Origin: Bremerella alba
Lineage (GTDB): Bacteria; Planctomycetota; Planctomycetia; Pirellulales; Pirellulaceae
Assembly: GCF_013618625.1 (NCBI RefSeq)
Contig: NZ_JABRWO010000004.1
Location: forward strand, 186,001-250,000
Direction of reading: 5' to 3'
Length of the DNA stretch: 64,000 nucleotides
Below, in pieces: positions 1-7,028 of this stretch (its first letter is position 1; each line of letters opens with the position of its first letter). The translations under genes and the position numbers were made by a program. The notes beneath the pieces are model-generated. The model was not told where the DNA came from, did not search any database, and was given only the letters and a program-made list of their open reading frames with translations.

Positions 1-330
1 CGCGATCTTGTGCATCATCTTGGCCGTTTCCGGCATGTACTCTGCAATGTGCACGCCAGGAAGTGAGGTCGGTATAGACGTCGCAGGCCCCTGGTACTTC
101 GATCCGATCTTCGGGTTGAATGTCTCAAACTGGCTCGGCCCACCGTCCATCCAGAGAAGGATCATTGATTTGCCGGTCTTTTGTAATTCGCTGGCCCTGG
201 CGATCATCATATCGCGCCATGACAACGTCAACGTCCCGGCCGCAGCCCCTGTCATTAGCTGCTTGAGGAATCCTCGGCGATGCGAAACATGATCTCGTCC
301 GGCTACCAGATTCCAAAAAGGGCGAATCAT
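1..330 (-). CDS. DUF1501 family protein, N-terminal part (runs off the window)
   Basis: The first 110 codons are present and open; the rest lies beyond position 1. The start MIRPFWNLVAGRDHVSHRR is followed by a hydrophobic stretch around residues 25-37, which resembles the Tat-like leaders common in this family. The segment ILLWMDGGPSQFETFNPK is the typical DUF1501 N-terminal motif, from the sulfatase/alkaline-phosphatase-like fold. In planctomycetes DUF1501 genes almost always sit directly downstream of a DUF1549/DUF1553 gene, as here with a 72-bp gap on the same strand, so the two are probably co-transcribed. The biochemical function of the family is not established; an exported role is inferred from the leader. 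Confidence 0.9.
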   Translation of the reverse strand, partial: MIRPFWNLVAGRDHVSHRRGFLKQLMTGAAAGTLTLSWRDMMIARASELQKTGKSMILLWMDGGPSQFETFNPKIGSKYQGPATSIPTSLPGVHIAEYMPETAKMMHKIA

Positions 331-402
331 TTCGTGTTCCTCAATATCGTTTTCCGTCGTGGCTCGAAGGATGAACCTGTGCGAACTACACTTCCGCCGA
401 TC

Positions 403-2544
403 TTATTTCCGCGTGGTAAATTCCGCCGTGTTCAAGAGCGCCCAGAGCAGGTCCTCGAAAGTCTCGTCTCGAGAGTCCCCTGCCTGAACGTAGTCGTAGG
501 CAATGTCCAATTCTTTGTCCGCCGGGGCGCGGCCCAGCACGTTGATATAGAGCCGCTGAATCGCCTGGCGATCGTCTGGCGTTTCCTTGAGAAGCTTAGC
601 CAACTTCGTCTTTTGGTCTTTGCCAGCGTTTAATTGAGCTTGAAGCTGACTATTATTCATCAGGAACATGGCTTGTTGCATCGTTTGCGGACGGAACTGT
701 TTGCCCAGGGATGGATCGTAGCCGAACACATCGTTCACGATGTCTTTGGTGCTCTTTGGCGGGGGCGGAAAACGCATCTCGGAGGTTGGCTTCATTTGCT
801 CCCCCTTTACATTGGGTAGCTCGATTGCCAATTCTAAATTTTTGAATACCACGTCCGCGCGCATCTTCCGTAGCTCAGCCGAGGCAAGTTGTCCGACGAC
901 CTCGTCCTTGGCATCCAGTTCGCGTTGGTACGCTTTGGTATTGAGAATCAAGCGAAACAAAGGCTTGGCATCGTAATCGTTGGCGATAAAGTGATCAGCG
1001 ACAGCGTCATGTACCGACGGTAAACTCGGAAAGCCAGCTTCTTCCGAGATCTCGTCGACCGGATCACAGAAGGGTTGGTCCATCAATCGCTCCCAGGTAC
1101 GGTTCACATAGGCCTTAGCAAACAGTGCGTTGTCGGGGGTGACAACCCAGTTGGCCAACGTGACGCGGCGGTCGATATCACTGCTCCCTTGTTCCAACGG
1201 ATCGCCGGCGAAGACAGCTGGCATCATCGTTTTGCTAGTGTCGGGCATCTTGTGCTCACCAGCTTTCTTGCTGCCAACTTCAATCTTGGTACTATCGTTC
1301 CAAGGCAGTTTGGAACTGGTGCGAACAAAGAACGCGGCCATCTGGTGAAAGCGTTCCTGAGGCATGTCGACAAACGGGTGATCGTGACATTCGGCACACT
1401 GAATCTGTGTGCCGAGGAAAATACGAGTCGTCTCACCAGCCAGGCGAGATGTATTTGCCTGATGGAAGCCCACAAAGAACGCCGGTGGGTTGTCTCCGAC
1501 TTGTCCCGTTGCAGTCAAGATGCGATAGGCGATCTCGTCCCAACCAGTCCCTTCATTCATCTGCTGGGCCATCCAATCCTGGAAGACTTGATAGTCCAGG
1601 AAAGTAAGTTCTGGCTGCGGGATACGATAACTGAAGACGTCGCTCCAGTAGGTTCCCCAGTTCGTGCCAAACTCGGAACTGTCGAGGAGCCGATCGATCA
1701 TTAGGGAACGCTTAGCTGGGTTTGTGTCGGCAAGGAAGTCAGTGCGTTCCTGTTCTGTCGGAATACGGCCGATCACGTCGATAGTGACGCGCCGCAGAAA
1801 TGTCTCATCGTCGACCGTGTCGGTGGTTTTCGATAGGTGAGCTTCACGATCGATCAACTGATCGAGTGCATCCGAAGTTAATAAGTGGGAGTCGGGATGC
1901 TCTACACGCACAAATGCTGGCGCCACTTGCTGCTTCGGTTCATCCTTTTTCTCTTGGGTGGTTTTCGGCTTCTTTGCTGTTAGCTTTTTGCCTACCGCAT
2001 CGAGCTTGGCGATCTCGCCTGCAGGGACAAAGAGGACTGCATCGACAATTACAATTCCCTGAGCATCTTTGTCTGAGATTGCAACGACCGCGTCTTTATC
2101 CGTGCTGAAATTAAATTTTCCCAACGAGTGAAAAAGGGCAGGGCCCTTGGGAGCTTGCCGCTGATTGACTTTCAACTTCGCATCGCCGTCTGCGTGTTGA
2201 ATTTCGACTGGGGCCGAGGCTGCTCGATTGCTATTGGCGTTGTAAGCAAGATATACAGCGTACTTTCCAGAGGCAGGCAGCTTCTGGCGAAAGGTAATCG
2301 TTTTGCTCACCGTGGCTTCTTCGCGACCAGGCACGCCACTATGGACATAGCCTTCTCCGATATACGGCTTACTGTGCACCGATGGCTGCCAGGGCCCCAT
2401 CAGTTGAGCGGCTGTATTGTCCAACAAGATGCCAGGCAGAGGGTTGGTGTCAAGCGAGTCCGCCGCACAAAGCATGCTCGGCAAGAGAAGCAACAGGACT
2501 ACACTCGCGATGCGCATCCGGAAACCGTAAGGTGGCAGCCGCAT
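403..2544 (-). CDS. Secreted DUF1549/DUF1553 protein with golvesin-like N-terminal domain
   Basis: The protein has 713 residues. An N-terminal hydrophobic leader ends near AADS (about residue 28). A second in-frame ATG at 2517 would give a tidier signal peptide and may be the real start. Residues of roughly 35-175 look like a beta-sandwich of the golvesin/xanthan-lyase C-terminal type. DUF1549 follows (LIDREAHLSKTTD, VTIDVIGRIPT) and contains CAECHDHPF, a CxxCH motif of the kind assumed to bind c-type haem. DUF1553 occupies the last third (RRVTLANWVVTPDNALFAKA, VNRTWERLM). These planctomycete proteins are usually found near carbohydrate and sulfatase genes, but no reaction has been assigned. 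The DUF1501 gene is immediately downstream. Confidence 0.9.
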   Translation of the reverse strand: MRLPPYGFRMRIASVVLLLLLPSMLCAADSLDTNPLPGILLDNTAAQLMGPWQPSVHSKPYIGEGYVHSGVPGREEATVSKTITFRQKLPASGKYAVYLAYNANSNRAASAPVEIQHADGDAKLKVNQRQAPKGPALFHSLGKFNFSTDKDAVVAISDKDAQGIVIVDAVLFVPAGEIAKLDAVGKKLTAKKPKTTQEKKDEPKQQVAPAFVRVEHPDSHLLTSDALDQLIDREAHLSKTTDTVDDETFLRRVTIDVIGRIPTEQERTDFLADTNPAKRSLMIDRLLDSSEFGTNWGTYWSDVFSYRIPQPELTFLDYQVFQDWMAQQMNEGTGWDEIAYRILTATGQVGDNPPAFFVGFHQANTSRLAGETTRIFLGTQIQCAECHDHPFVDMPQERFHQMAAFFVRTSSKLPWNDSTKIEVGSKKAGEHKMPDTSKTMMPAVFAGDPLEQGSSDIDRRVTLANWVVTPDNALFAKAYVNRTWERLMDQPFCDPVDEISEEAGFPSLPSVHDAVADHFIANDYDAKPLFRLILNTKAYQRELDAKDEVVGQLASAELRKMRADVVFKNLELAIELPNVKGEQMKPTSEMRFPPPPKSTKDIVNDVFGYDPSLGKQFRPQTMQQAMFLMNNSQLQAQLNAGKDQKTKLAKLLKETPDDRQAIQRLYINVLGRAPADKELDIAYDYVQAGDSRDETFEDLLWALLNTAEFTTRK

Positions 2545-2751
2545 TGTTTCGCTTTCCCATCAACAGGAGGTGAGAAGGTATGCGTCTCCGAAGGAGGGAG
2601 ACAGGCAGGAACCGTTGAGTGTAAGAAAAAAACAAAAGTAACGTCAATCTAAAAGTGATGGAGAATCTTTAGTTTGACTCATAAGGGAGCAGGATAGCCC
2701 TTTATTCGCTTTCCTTTTGTAATTCAGGGCAAACTGCGATGCCTTGAACGA

Positions 2752-2787
2752 CAAAAGCCCAGAGCCATGGCCCATGACTCCGGGCTT
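2752..2787 (-). terminator. Rho-independent terminator after csbD-like gene
   Basis: On the minus strand a 9-bp stem (AGCCCGGAG with AGCCCAGAG as its partner arm, one mismatch) closes a 13-nt loop and is followed by TTTTGTCGTTC. It lies about 45 bp after the stop of the CsbD-like gene. The 14-nt tail GGCTTTTGTCGTTC is identical to that of the terminator at 4602-4631. Confidence 0.7.
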
Positions 2788-2829
2788 CCGTCGGGGATTG
2801 CCCCCAAAACTCAACTGCGAGAACGTCGA

Positions 2830-3027
2830 TTACGTAGCGCGTTGGTATTCGTCGATCTGACGCTCAGCTTCATCTTTCGCGACACCATATCGCTCTTGAA
2901 TCTTACCGCTCAATCGATCTCGCTTTCCGGCAATAACTTCCAGATCGTCATCGGTCAGCTTGCCCCACTGCTCACGAATCTTGCCAGTGAATTGCTTCCA
3001 ATTTCCTTCAATGGTATCCCAATTCAT
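2830..3027 (-). CDS. CsbD family stress-response protein
   Basis: This is a 65-residue protein with the full CsbD-like signature: MNWDTIEGNWKQFTGK at the N-terminus, then GKIREQWGKLTDDD and a GKRDRLSGKIQERYG repeat. It is charged and predicted soluble, with no signal peptide. CsbD proteins are small general-stress proteins of unknown mechanism that are often highly induced. The sequence AAAAAGGAACCC just upstream contains a usable ribosome binding site. The gene is bounded by a hairpin upstream (3062-3113) and a terminator downstream (2752-2787), so it is probably its own short transcript or a read-through product of the PRC-barrel gene. Confidence 0.93.
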   Translation of the reverse strand: MNWDTIEGNWKQFTGKIREQWGKLTDDDLEVIAGKRDRLSGKIQERYGVAKDEAERQIDEYQRAT

Positions 3028-3061
3028 GACTGGGTTCCTTTTTCAAAAACGTAGGTCCAAA

Positions 3062-3113
3062 AAAATAAGCCAAGCCTTGAGGGAAAGCGTTCTAAGAACG
3101 TCTCCCCCAAGGC
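3062..3113 (-). terminator. Hairpin between PRC-barrel and csbD-like genes, probable terminator
   Basis: GCCTTG at 3074-3079 pairs with CAAGGC at 3108-3113. The apex is a perfect CGTTCT/AGAACG stem around a single base, and the arms between are nearly complementary. On the minus strand the structure is followed by a T-rich tract (TTATTTTTTTT). It would terminate or attenuate the PRC-barrel transcript before the CsbD-like gene. Confidence 0.55.
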
Positions 3114-3204
3114 GTTGGCCCAACAACCACTTCGCAAATCCATCTCAGGTGTGGTCAATTACGTCCATGCGATTCGTTCCTCCGCTGAACGTTAGTCTTC
3201 CTGA

Positions 3205-4302
3205 TTACTCGGCGTCGTTGACGCTCCCAGGAACATCGTCATTCACTTCGACGTTCACGCCGGGTGCCTCAATGTCAGCCTCGATGGCCGGACGACTGTC
3301 ATCGACCGGGCGGCGGTCATCGACTTGGTTCGCCTGGCCATCGAAGTTCGAGCTTGACTGCTGTGGCCAATTATCCTGATCAAATCCCTTGGCCTTTTCC
3401 AACGTTTCTGGATTGGCATTTAGAACCAATTGATTGGAGTCGTTCTGAGCGTTGTGCTTCAGACGGAAGTTCTTCCAGGCCACGGCATGCAAGTTGTCAC
3501 CAATACCCGCGAGACCACCCACGGAAAGAGCGGCATAGCGAACATCGCCGTTAGACATATCCACCATCAGATCGCTGATCGAACCCAACTTCTCGTTGGC
3601 ATTATTTACTACGGCCAATCCGATCAGATCTTCAGCACGATGGACAACCATTGAGTTACCCTGACGATTACTCTCGCGAGGCTTATTACGATTTAAGTCG
3701 ACTTGAACATTCACGGGACCTGCTTTGACGTTTACGCCACGGTCACGGTCCGCATAGTGCTTATCGATCGCTTGAGCAAACTCTTGTGAAGCCATATTTG
3801 GCCAGTTATCAGCGTCAAATCCTGGTGCTTTGCGAAGCGTCTCTTCGTTCAAATTCAATAGAAGCACGGCTTCTTTGTCTTGAGTTTCAGGACGATGCTC
3901 GAAGGCTTCAAACGGTACCGCAAACAATTTGGATCCGAGACCGAGAAAACCACCGTAAGCGACTGCAACATATTTCACCCGACCACGGTCGGTATCAATC
4001 ACGATGTCGCGGACACTGCCTAGGTCTTTACCGGCTTCGTTTTGAATTGTTATGCTCTGAAGTTGACTGGCCCGCTGCGCGACAGCCATTCTGGATGCTT
4101 TTTCAGCGTTTTTGTTATCCGTATTGACTTCGGCGGAAACAACGGGCTTCTTGGCTTCCACATCGGACGCTGACGCGTCGACTTCGGCCTTCGGTTCCGC
4201 GAACGGGTTAGCAACTGGATTCTCATCAGCATTCGCAAATGAGGTGACGCTTCCAGCGGCCATCAGGGCAGTAGCAACGACTGCGGGAATGGTGCGTAAC
4301 AT
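3205..4302 (-). CDS. Secreted tandem PRC-barrel domain protein
   Basis: The product has 365 residues. The ATG at 4302 is chosen because AAGGAGAGG lies just upstream and the product then begins MLRTIPAVVATALMAAG, a clear signal peptide ending near FANA. An open reading frame extends 20 codons further upstream but loses this. The mature protein holds two homologous PRC-barrel domains, each with the pattern LGSV/ISDxxVDxxxGxVxY followed by GGxxGxGxxLxAVxW/PxxxF. Each is followed by a repeat ending ETLxKApGFDxDNWP. The C-terminus is acidic. PRC barrels are small beta-barrels used in photosynthetic reaction centres and RNA processing; exported tandem copies near stress genes are common in bacteria but not mechanistically understood. 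Confidence 0.9.
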   Translation of the reverse strand: MLRTIPAVVATALMAAGSVTSFANADENPVANPFAEPKAEVDASASDVEAKKPVVSAEVNTDNKNAEKASRMAVAQRASQLQSITIQNEAGKDLGSVRDIVIDTDRGRVKYVAVAYGGFLGLGSKLFAVPFEAFEHRPETQDKEAVLLLNLNEETLRKAPGFDADNWPNMASQEFAQAIDKHYADRDRGVNVKAGPVNVQVDLNRNKPRESNRQGNSMVVHRAEDLIGLAVVNNANEKLGSISDLMVDMSNGDVRYAALSVGGLAGIGDNLHAVAWKNFRLKHNAQNDSNQLVLNANPETLEKAKGFDQDNWPQQSSSNFDGQANQVDDRRPVDDSRPAIEADIEAPGVNVEVNDDVPGSVNDAE

Positions 4303-4484
4303 AGAACCTCTCCTTGAACTGTATTGGCAGATGTTTGAATGGGCGTTGCTTGCTTCTGCCACGATTAAAGCGACGCTTACTAGGAAAAGCCGCTCGCCGA
4401 GGGCCTGACTGTTTCAAGCGTTACCGCCTCCTCGTCGAAGCATTCCAACTGAAACTATAGCTCTGCACGTCCCGTTCCAACTTG

Positions 4485-4513
4485 GTGCAAAACTTTCAAT
4501 TTAGTGCGAAACT
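4485..4513 (-). promoter_or_regulatory. Direct-repeat motif upstream of the PRC-barrel gene
   Basis: Read on the minus strand, AGTTTCGCAC (4513-4504) and AGTTTTGCAC (4494-4485) are 10-mers differing at one base, spaced 19 bp apart, close to two helical turns. They are followed by TTGGAACGGGACG, a possible ECF-type -35 region, and TATAGT about 14 bp on. They lie about 180 bp before the PRC-barrel ATG and could be paired activator or repressor sites; nothing identifies the factor. The rest of the 4303-4661 gap holds only the terminator at 4602-4631. Confidence 0.35.
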
Positions 4514-4601
4514 CGTTGCCAATTCCGCATATCGCAGTTTAAATCTATTCGCTTGAGTAGGTATGCCATTCCACTTGAATGGTTGCCGTTGGTTCGAACG
4601 A

Positions 4602-4631
4602 CAAAAGCCTGGTTGCTGAACAACCAGGCTT
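4602..4631 (-). terminator. Strong Rho-independent terminator
   Basis: AAGCCTGGTTG (4605-4615) and CAACCAGGCTT (4621-4631) form a perfect 11-bp stem with a 5-nt loop. On the minus strand the stem runs into TTTTGTCGTTC. It lies 30 bp after the Rho-N-like gene and closes the putative sigma-54 transcript that starts near 5503. Confidence 0.85.
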
Positions 4632-4661
4632 CTGCCGTTTCGTGTGTTCTGTTGAAGCTTA

Positions 4662-4859
4662 TTAACTACGACGGCGTATGACGCAGATGAGCTCTTCTTT
4701 ATGCATCAATTTACTGCGGCCACGAATACCCAATTGACTCGCGAGTTCGCGAAGCTCTTTAACGGTATGTTCTTCCAAACGTTTTTCCGACGTCGCCATC
4801 GAAGCGTGACCTGTATCCGTGTTTTCCGCTACTGTGTATTGAGTCGCAGTTGTTGTCAT
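4662..4859 (-). CDS. Small Rho N-terminal-domain-like protein
   Basis: This is a 65-residue protein read from the ATG at 4859; a TTG two codons upstream is also possible. The C-terminal half, EHTVKELRELASQLGIRGRSKLMHKEEL, matches the helix-extended-loop-helix pattern of the Rho termination factor N-terminal domain (SAP-like), which binds nucleic acid or acts as a small scaffold. The N-terminal 25 residues are Thr/Ala-rich and probably disordered. Small stand-alone Rho-N proteins are known in many bacteria and are often stress-associated. It is the last gene before the terminator at 4602-4631. Confidence 0.75.
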   Translation of the reverse strand: MTTTATQYTVAENTDTGHASMATSEKRLEEHTVKELRELASQLGIRGRSKLMHKEELICVIRRRS

Positions 4860-4913
4860 TTTCAAGTATCCAGCGAGAGTTAAGTTGTCTAGGTTTTCCG
4901 TAATATCATCGCA

Positions 4914-5198
4914 TTACAAAATGACCCAAATCCGAAGCGCGATGCCGGTCACCATAAGTAACCCAATCGAAAACCAGAATAAGCGGTCTAACGCCACCGC
5001 TTCGCGATGACGGTCGACGGCCTCTTCGGGATGTCGTTCCGAATGGATCGCATCGACTGGGTCATTCACAGAAACCATGAAAGATCCGTCCGGCAAAGGC
5101 GGTTGAATTTGACTCGCTCTTAAGCAAGCGGACTTGGACGTGCGATGCATATCGAGGTTATTCATGATGACGGGCTCTAGCGCTTTCCTGTGTTCCAT
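4914..5198 (-). CDS. Hypothetical small protein with C-terminal transmembrane helix
   Basis: The product has 94 residues from the ATG at 5198, or 83 from the ATG at 5165; neither start has a convincing ribosome binding site. The first 65 residues are polar, with an acidic and histidine-containing stretch (HPEEAVDRHREAVALDR). The last 22 residues form one hydrophobic helix (FWFSIGLLMVTGIALRIWVIL), a tail-anchor arrangement. I do not recognise a family. The gene lies between the lipoprotein and Rho-N-like genes with short gaps and the same strand, so I infer it belongs to the same transcript. Confidence 0.6.
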   Translation of the reverse strand: MEHRKALEPVIMNNLDMHRTSKSACLRASQIQPPLPDGSFMVSVNDPVDAIHSERHPEEAVDRHREAVALDRLFWFSIGLLMVTGIALRIWVIL

Positions 5199-5252
5199 TT
5201 CCCTACTGAACTGCGAGTGACTCGCGATCAGCAGGTAAAACCGTTGAATGTC

Positions 5253-5459
5253 TTATGAACCCTGAGTGTTACGGGGATCCATATTGGGATCGGTGTCGAT
5301 CGCACTGGAAGGATTCTCAAGCTCATTGTCATCAGGGGTCGTTGATGCCGGTTGGTCAGGGACTTCCTGCGGAGGAGGCTGACAACCGCTTCCGACCACC
5401 AAGCCCACCATCGTGAGACCAAACACCGACATCATTCCGGCAGCATGTTGCCACTTCAT
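5253..5459 (-). CDS. Small putative lipoprotein
   Basis: This 68-residue protein starts MKWQHAAGMMSVFGLTMVGLVVGSGC. It has a basic n-region, a hydrophobic core and a cysteine at residue 26 in an imperfect lipobox (V-G-S-G-C). The mature 42 residues are Pro/Asp/Asn-rich and low-complexity, ending near DPNMDPRNTQGS, and probably disordered. AAGGTGG precedes the ATG. No family is recognised. Its upstream region has an exact sigma-54 promoter (5513-5530) with a 44-nt predicted leader, so the gene is the likely first cistron of a regulated operon with the next two small genes. Confidence 0.7.
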   Translation of the reverse strand: MKWQHAAGMMSVFGLTMVGLVVGSGCQPPPQEVPDQPASTTPDDNELENPSSAIDTDPNMDPRNTQGS

Positions 5460-5512
5460 CGTTCCACCTTTGTGGCTGAGAGTGCTTCTTACAAATTTAA
5501 GAATTCAACGAA

Positions 5513-5530
5513 TTGCAAGCACTGTGCCAA
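5513..5530 (-). promoter_or_regulatory. Sigma-54 (RpoN) promoter of the small lipoprotein operon
   Basis: The minus strand reads TTGGCACAGTGCTTGCAA. TGGCAC (-24) and TTGC (-12) are separated by exactly five bases, a full match to the RpoN core consensus. The predicted transcript start is about 5503, giving a 44-nt leader to the ATG at 5459. The site is intergenic and correctly oriented, with palindromic candidate activator sites at 5534-5650. Confidence 0.7.
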
Positions 5531-5533
5531 ACC

Positions 5534-5549
5534 GCTGCGATATCGCAGC
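5534..5549. promoter_or_regulatory. 16-bp perfect palindrome next to the sigma-54 promoter
   Basis: GCTGCGATATCGCAGC is its own reverse complement and begins only four bases upstream of the -24 element. It could be an operator or a bending site. It is too close to the promoter for a classical enhancer. Confidence 0.45.
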
Positions 5550-5570
5550 AAATTTACGTTTGGAGTAAAG

Positions 5571-5587
5571 TGCACCCACACGGTACA
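5571..5587. promoter_or_regulatory. NtrC-like upstream activator site
   Basis: TGCACCCACACGGTACA is 17 bp with TGCACC and GGTACA arms around five bases, one base off the enterobacterial NtrC consensus TGCACY-N5-GGTGCA. Its centre is about 76 bp upstream of the predicted transcript start, a usual enhancer distance. A further TGCACC half-site starts near 5597. Whether a planctomycete NtrC homologue uses this sequence is unknown. Confidence 0.4.
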
Positions 5588-5635
5588 AAAAAGAGATGCA
5601 CCGGCTAAAGCAAGAGACGCTTAGCGGTTTTCAGT

Positions 5636-5650
5636 CGCTCACGTTGAGCG
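5636..5650. repeat. Inverted repeat in the sigma-54 upstream region
   Basis: CGCTCA-CGT-TGAGCG is a perfect 6-bp inverted repeat about 140 bp upstream of the predicted start at 5503. It could be a second activator site, or part of a leader hairpin just past the stop of the anti-sigma-like gene at 5669. Confidence 0.35.
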
Positions 5651-5668
5651 TTCGACGTTCAAGATTAA

Positions 5669-6097
5669 CTAGGAGCCTTCTTTGCGAAGACGCCCCACAC
5701 TTGACTGAAAATACTTCCGGCGACGGGTAGAATGGTGCGCTTGCTCAGCATCCTGATCCGATTCTTCCGATGCTTTGATGAGATCGGCCAGGTTTGCCGC
5801 ACAGATCCGACAACCAATTTGCTCTAGATGAAATGTTACGTAACTAGCCACTTCTTCAGAAGCAACGACACCCAGGAGATACTGCTGAAGCTGTGGCCGA
5901 GTGGGACAAGTAATGCGGTGACGCCGCCAGATTTCGCCCAGGCTGTGCACCCCGGCATCACGACGCGAAAGGATTTCTAGCAACCGCTCTTTGAGTTCCG
6001 GTTGGTCACGAATCTGCTCTTCGACCACGGAAGCTTCTTCGACGGCCAACTCTTCGTTCAAGTAGGCTTCCAAATCGGCATTGGTCAAGGCTCTCAT
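5669..6097 (-). CDS. Putative anti-sigma-like protein of planctomycete type
   Basis: The product has 142 residues from the ATG at 6097 (MRALTNADLEAYLNEEL); an upstream extension to 6190 looks non-coding. The N-terminal part resembles the helical start of anti-sigma zinc-finger proteins. The middle (TCPTRPQLQQYLLGV, then FHLEQIGCRICAANL) has the spaced Cys and His residues of small planctomycete regulators encoded beside sigma-70 genes. The C-terminus RRRKYFQSSVGRL also recurs in those proteins. There is no transmembrane helix, so it would be cytoplasmic. The sigma factor is two genes upstream on the same strand. Partnership is inferred from context only. Confidence 0.55.
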   Translation of the reverse strand: MRALTNADLEAYLNEELAVEEASVVEEQIRDQPELKERLLEILSRRDAGVHSLGEIWRRHRITCPTRPQLQQYLLGVVASEEVASYVTFHLEQIGCRICAANLADLIKASEESDQDAEQAHHSTRRRKYFQSSVGRLRKEGS

Positions 6098-6189
6098 TCG
6101 TCTGCTTTCTTTGCACATTGAACCGTTGAGGCGTACGAAAGGGGAATCGCACCCATTTACGGTACCTGTTTCAAACACGGTTTGGGCCA

Positions 6190-6206
6190 CCGGTTAGTTT
6201 AACCGG
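6190..6206. repeat. Perfect hairpin between AIM24 and anti-sigma-like genes
   Basis: CCGGTTA-GTT-TAACCGG gives a 7-bp stem with a 3-base loop about 40 bp after the AIM24 stop. No T-run follows on either strand, so it may be a processing or attenuation hairpin rather than a terminator. Confidence 0.45.
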
Positions 6207-6242
6207 CAGCCATCGTACGTTCTCCTGCCGGGCGATCGGAGA

Positions 6243-6947
6243 CTACCCTTCGGCGTGATACACTTCTTCAAATGGTTGTACTACAACAAACCCGTTACCG
6301 ACGAATTCCATTTGAAACGACTCGCCACTCGAACGACCGATCAGCGTACGGAACGAGATGTCCGTCTTGAAGTTCGGTTGCAGGGTACCACTCCACGCGA
6401 CCGTCGCATTCGGGTCGGTGTAAACAGGTTGATCTGGCGTGACCACCAGCGTAAGAGGCTCGTAGTGAGTCGTAATGGCGACCATGCCGGTACCGGTGAG
6501 AGTCATCTGAAACAAACCGCCGGCCATCATCGATGAGATTCGCTTCATCATCTTGATGTCCCAATTGACGCTGTTCTCGAAGGCCAGAATGTCGTTAGCG
6601 TTTACGACAATCTCTTGGTTTTCCAAGCGAAGGATTTGGATCTTCTTACCGTAGTCAGCCAAGTAAAGCTTGCCGGCTCCGGTGACCCTAGTCAATCGCG
6701 CCCCTTCCCCTGTAACGGCTTTCTTGAAAAACCCGCCCAGGCCTTTATCGAACATCCCTTCACGTTCAAACTTCATATTACCTAGGTACGAGATCATCGA
6801 TCCCATCTTGGTCCAGGCAAAGTTATTATTCAGGTTCACTTCCAGGATGCGTGGGCTTTCCATTTCAAAAAAGCCCTCACCACGATCCCGCTGCTGGGTC
6901 TGCTCGACAAATTCATGAAGCGTGTACCGGTTATCGACTGCGGACAT
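6243..6947 (-). CDS. AIM24 family protein
   Basis: The product has 234 residues from the ATG at 6947 (MSAVDNRYTLHEF), with a G-rich GGGGGAAAT upstream. An in-frame extension to 6995 is less likely. The sequence shows AIM24/TIGR00266 features: the MESPRILEVNL strand, a GxMISYxG turn, KFEREGMFDKGLGGFFKKA, and a glycine-rich beta-sandwich ending FVGNGFVVVQPFEE. AIM24 proteins are all-beta trimer-forming proteins. The mitochondrial member affects cristae structure, and bacterial function is unknown. Its place between an ECF sigma gene and an anti-sigma-like gene is a conspicuous context. Confidence 0.85.
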   Translation of the reverse strand: MSAVDNRYTLHEFVEQTQQRDRGEGFFEMESPRILEVNLNNNFAWTKMGSMISYLGNMKFEREGMFDKGLGGFFKKAVTGEGARLTRVTGAGKLYLADYGKKIQILRLENQEIVVNANDILAFENSVNWDIKMMKRISSMMAGGLFQMTLTGTGMVAITTHYEPLTLVVTPDQPVYTDPNATVAWSGTLQPNFKTDISFRTLIGRSSGESFQMEFVGNGFVVVQPFEEVYHAEG

Positions 6948-7028
6948 CGTTACTATTTCCCCCAGATCAGGTTTTGATGAGAAGATTAGAGTCACTGTTT
7001 GCCTCGCGACTCGGTTCCGAATGTATTG

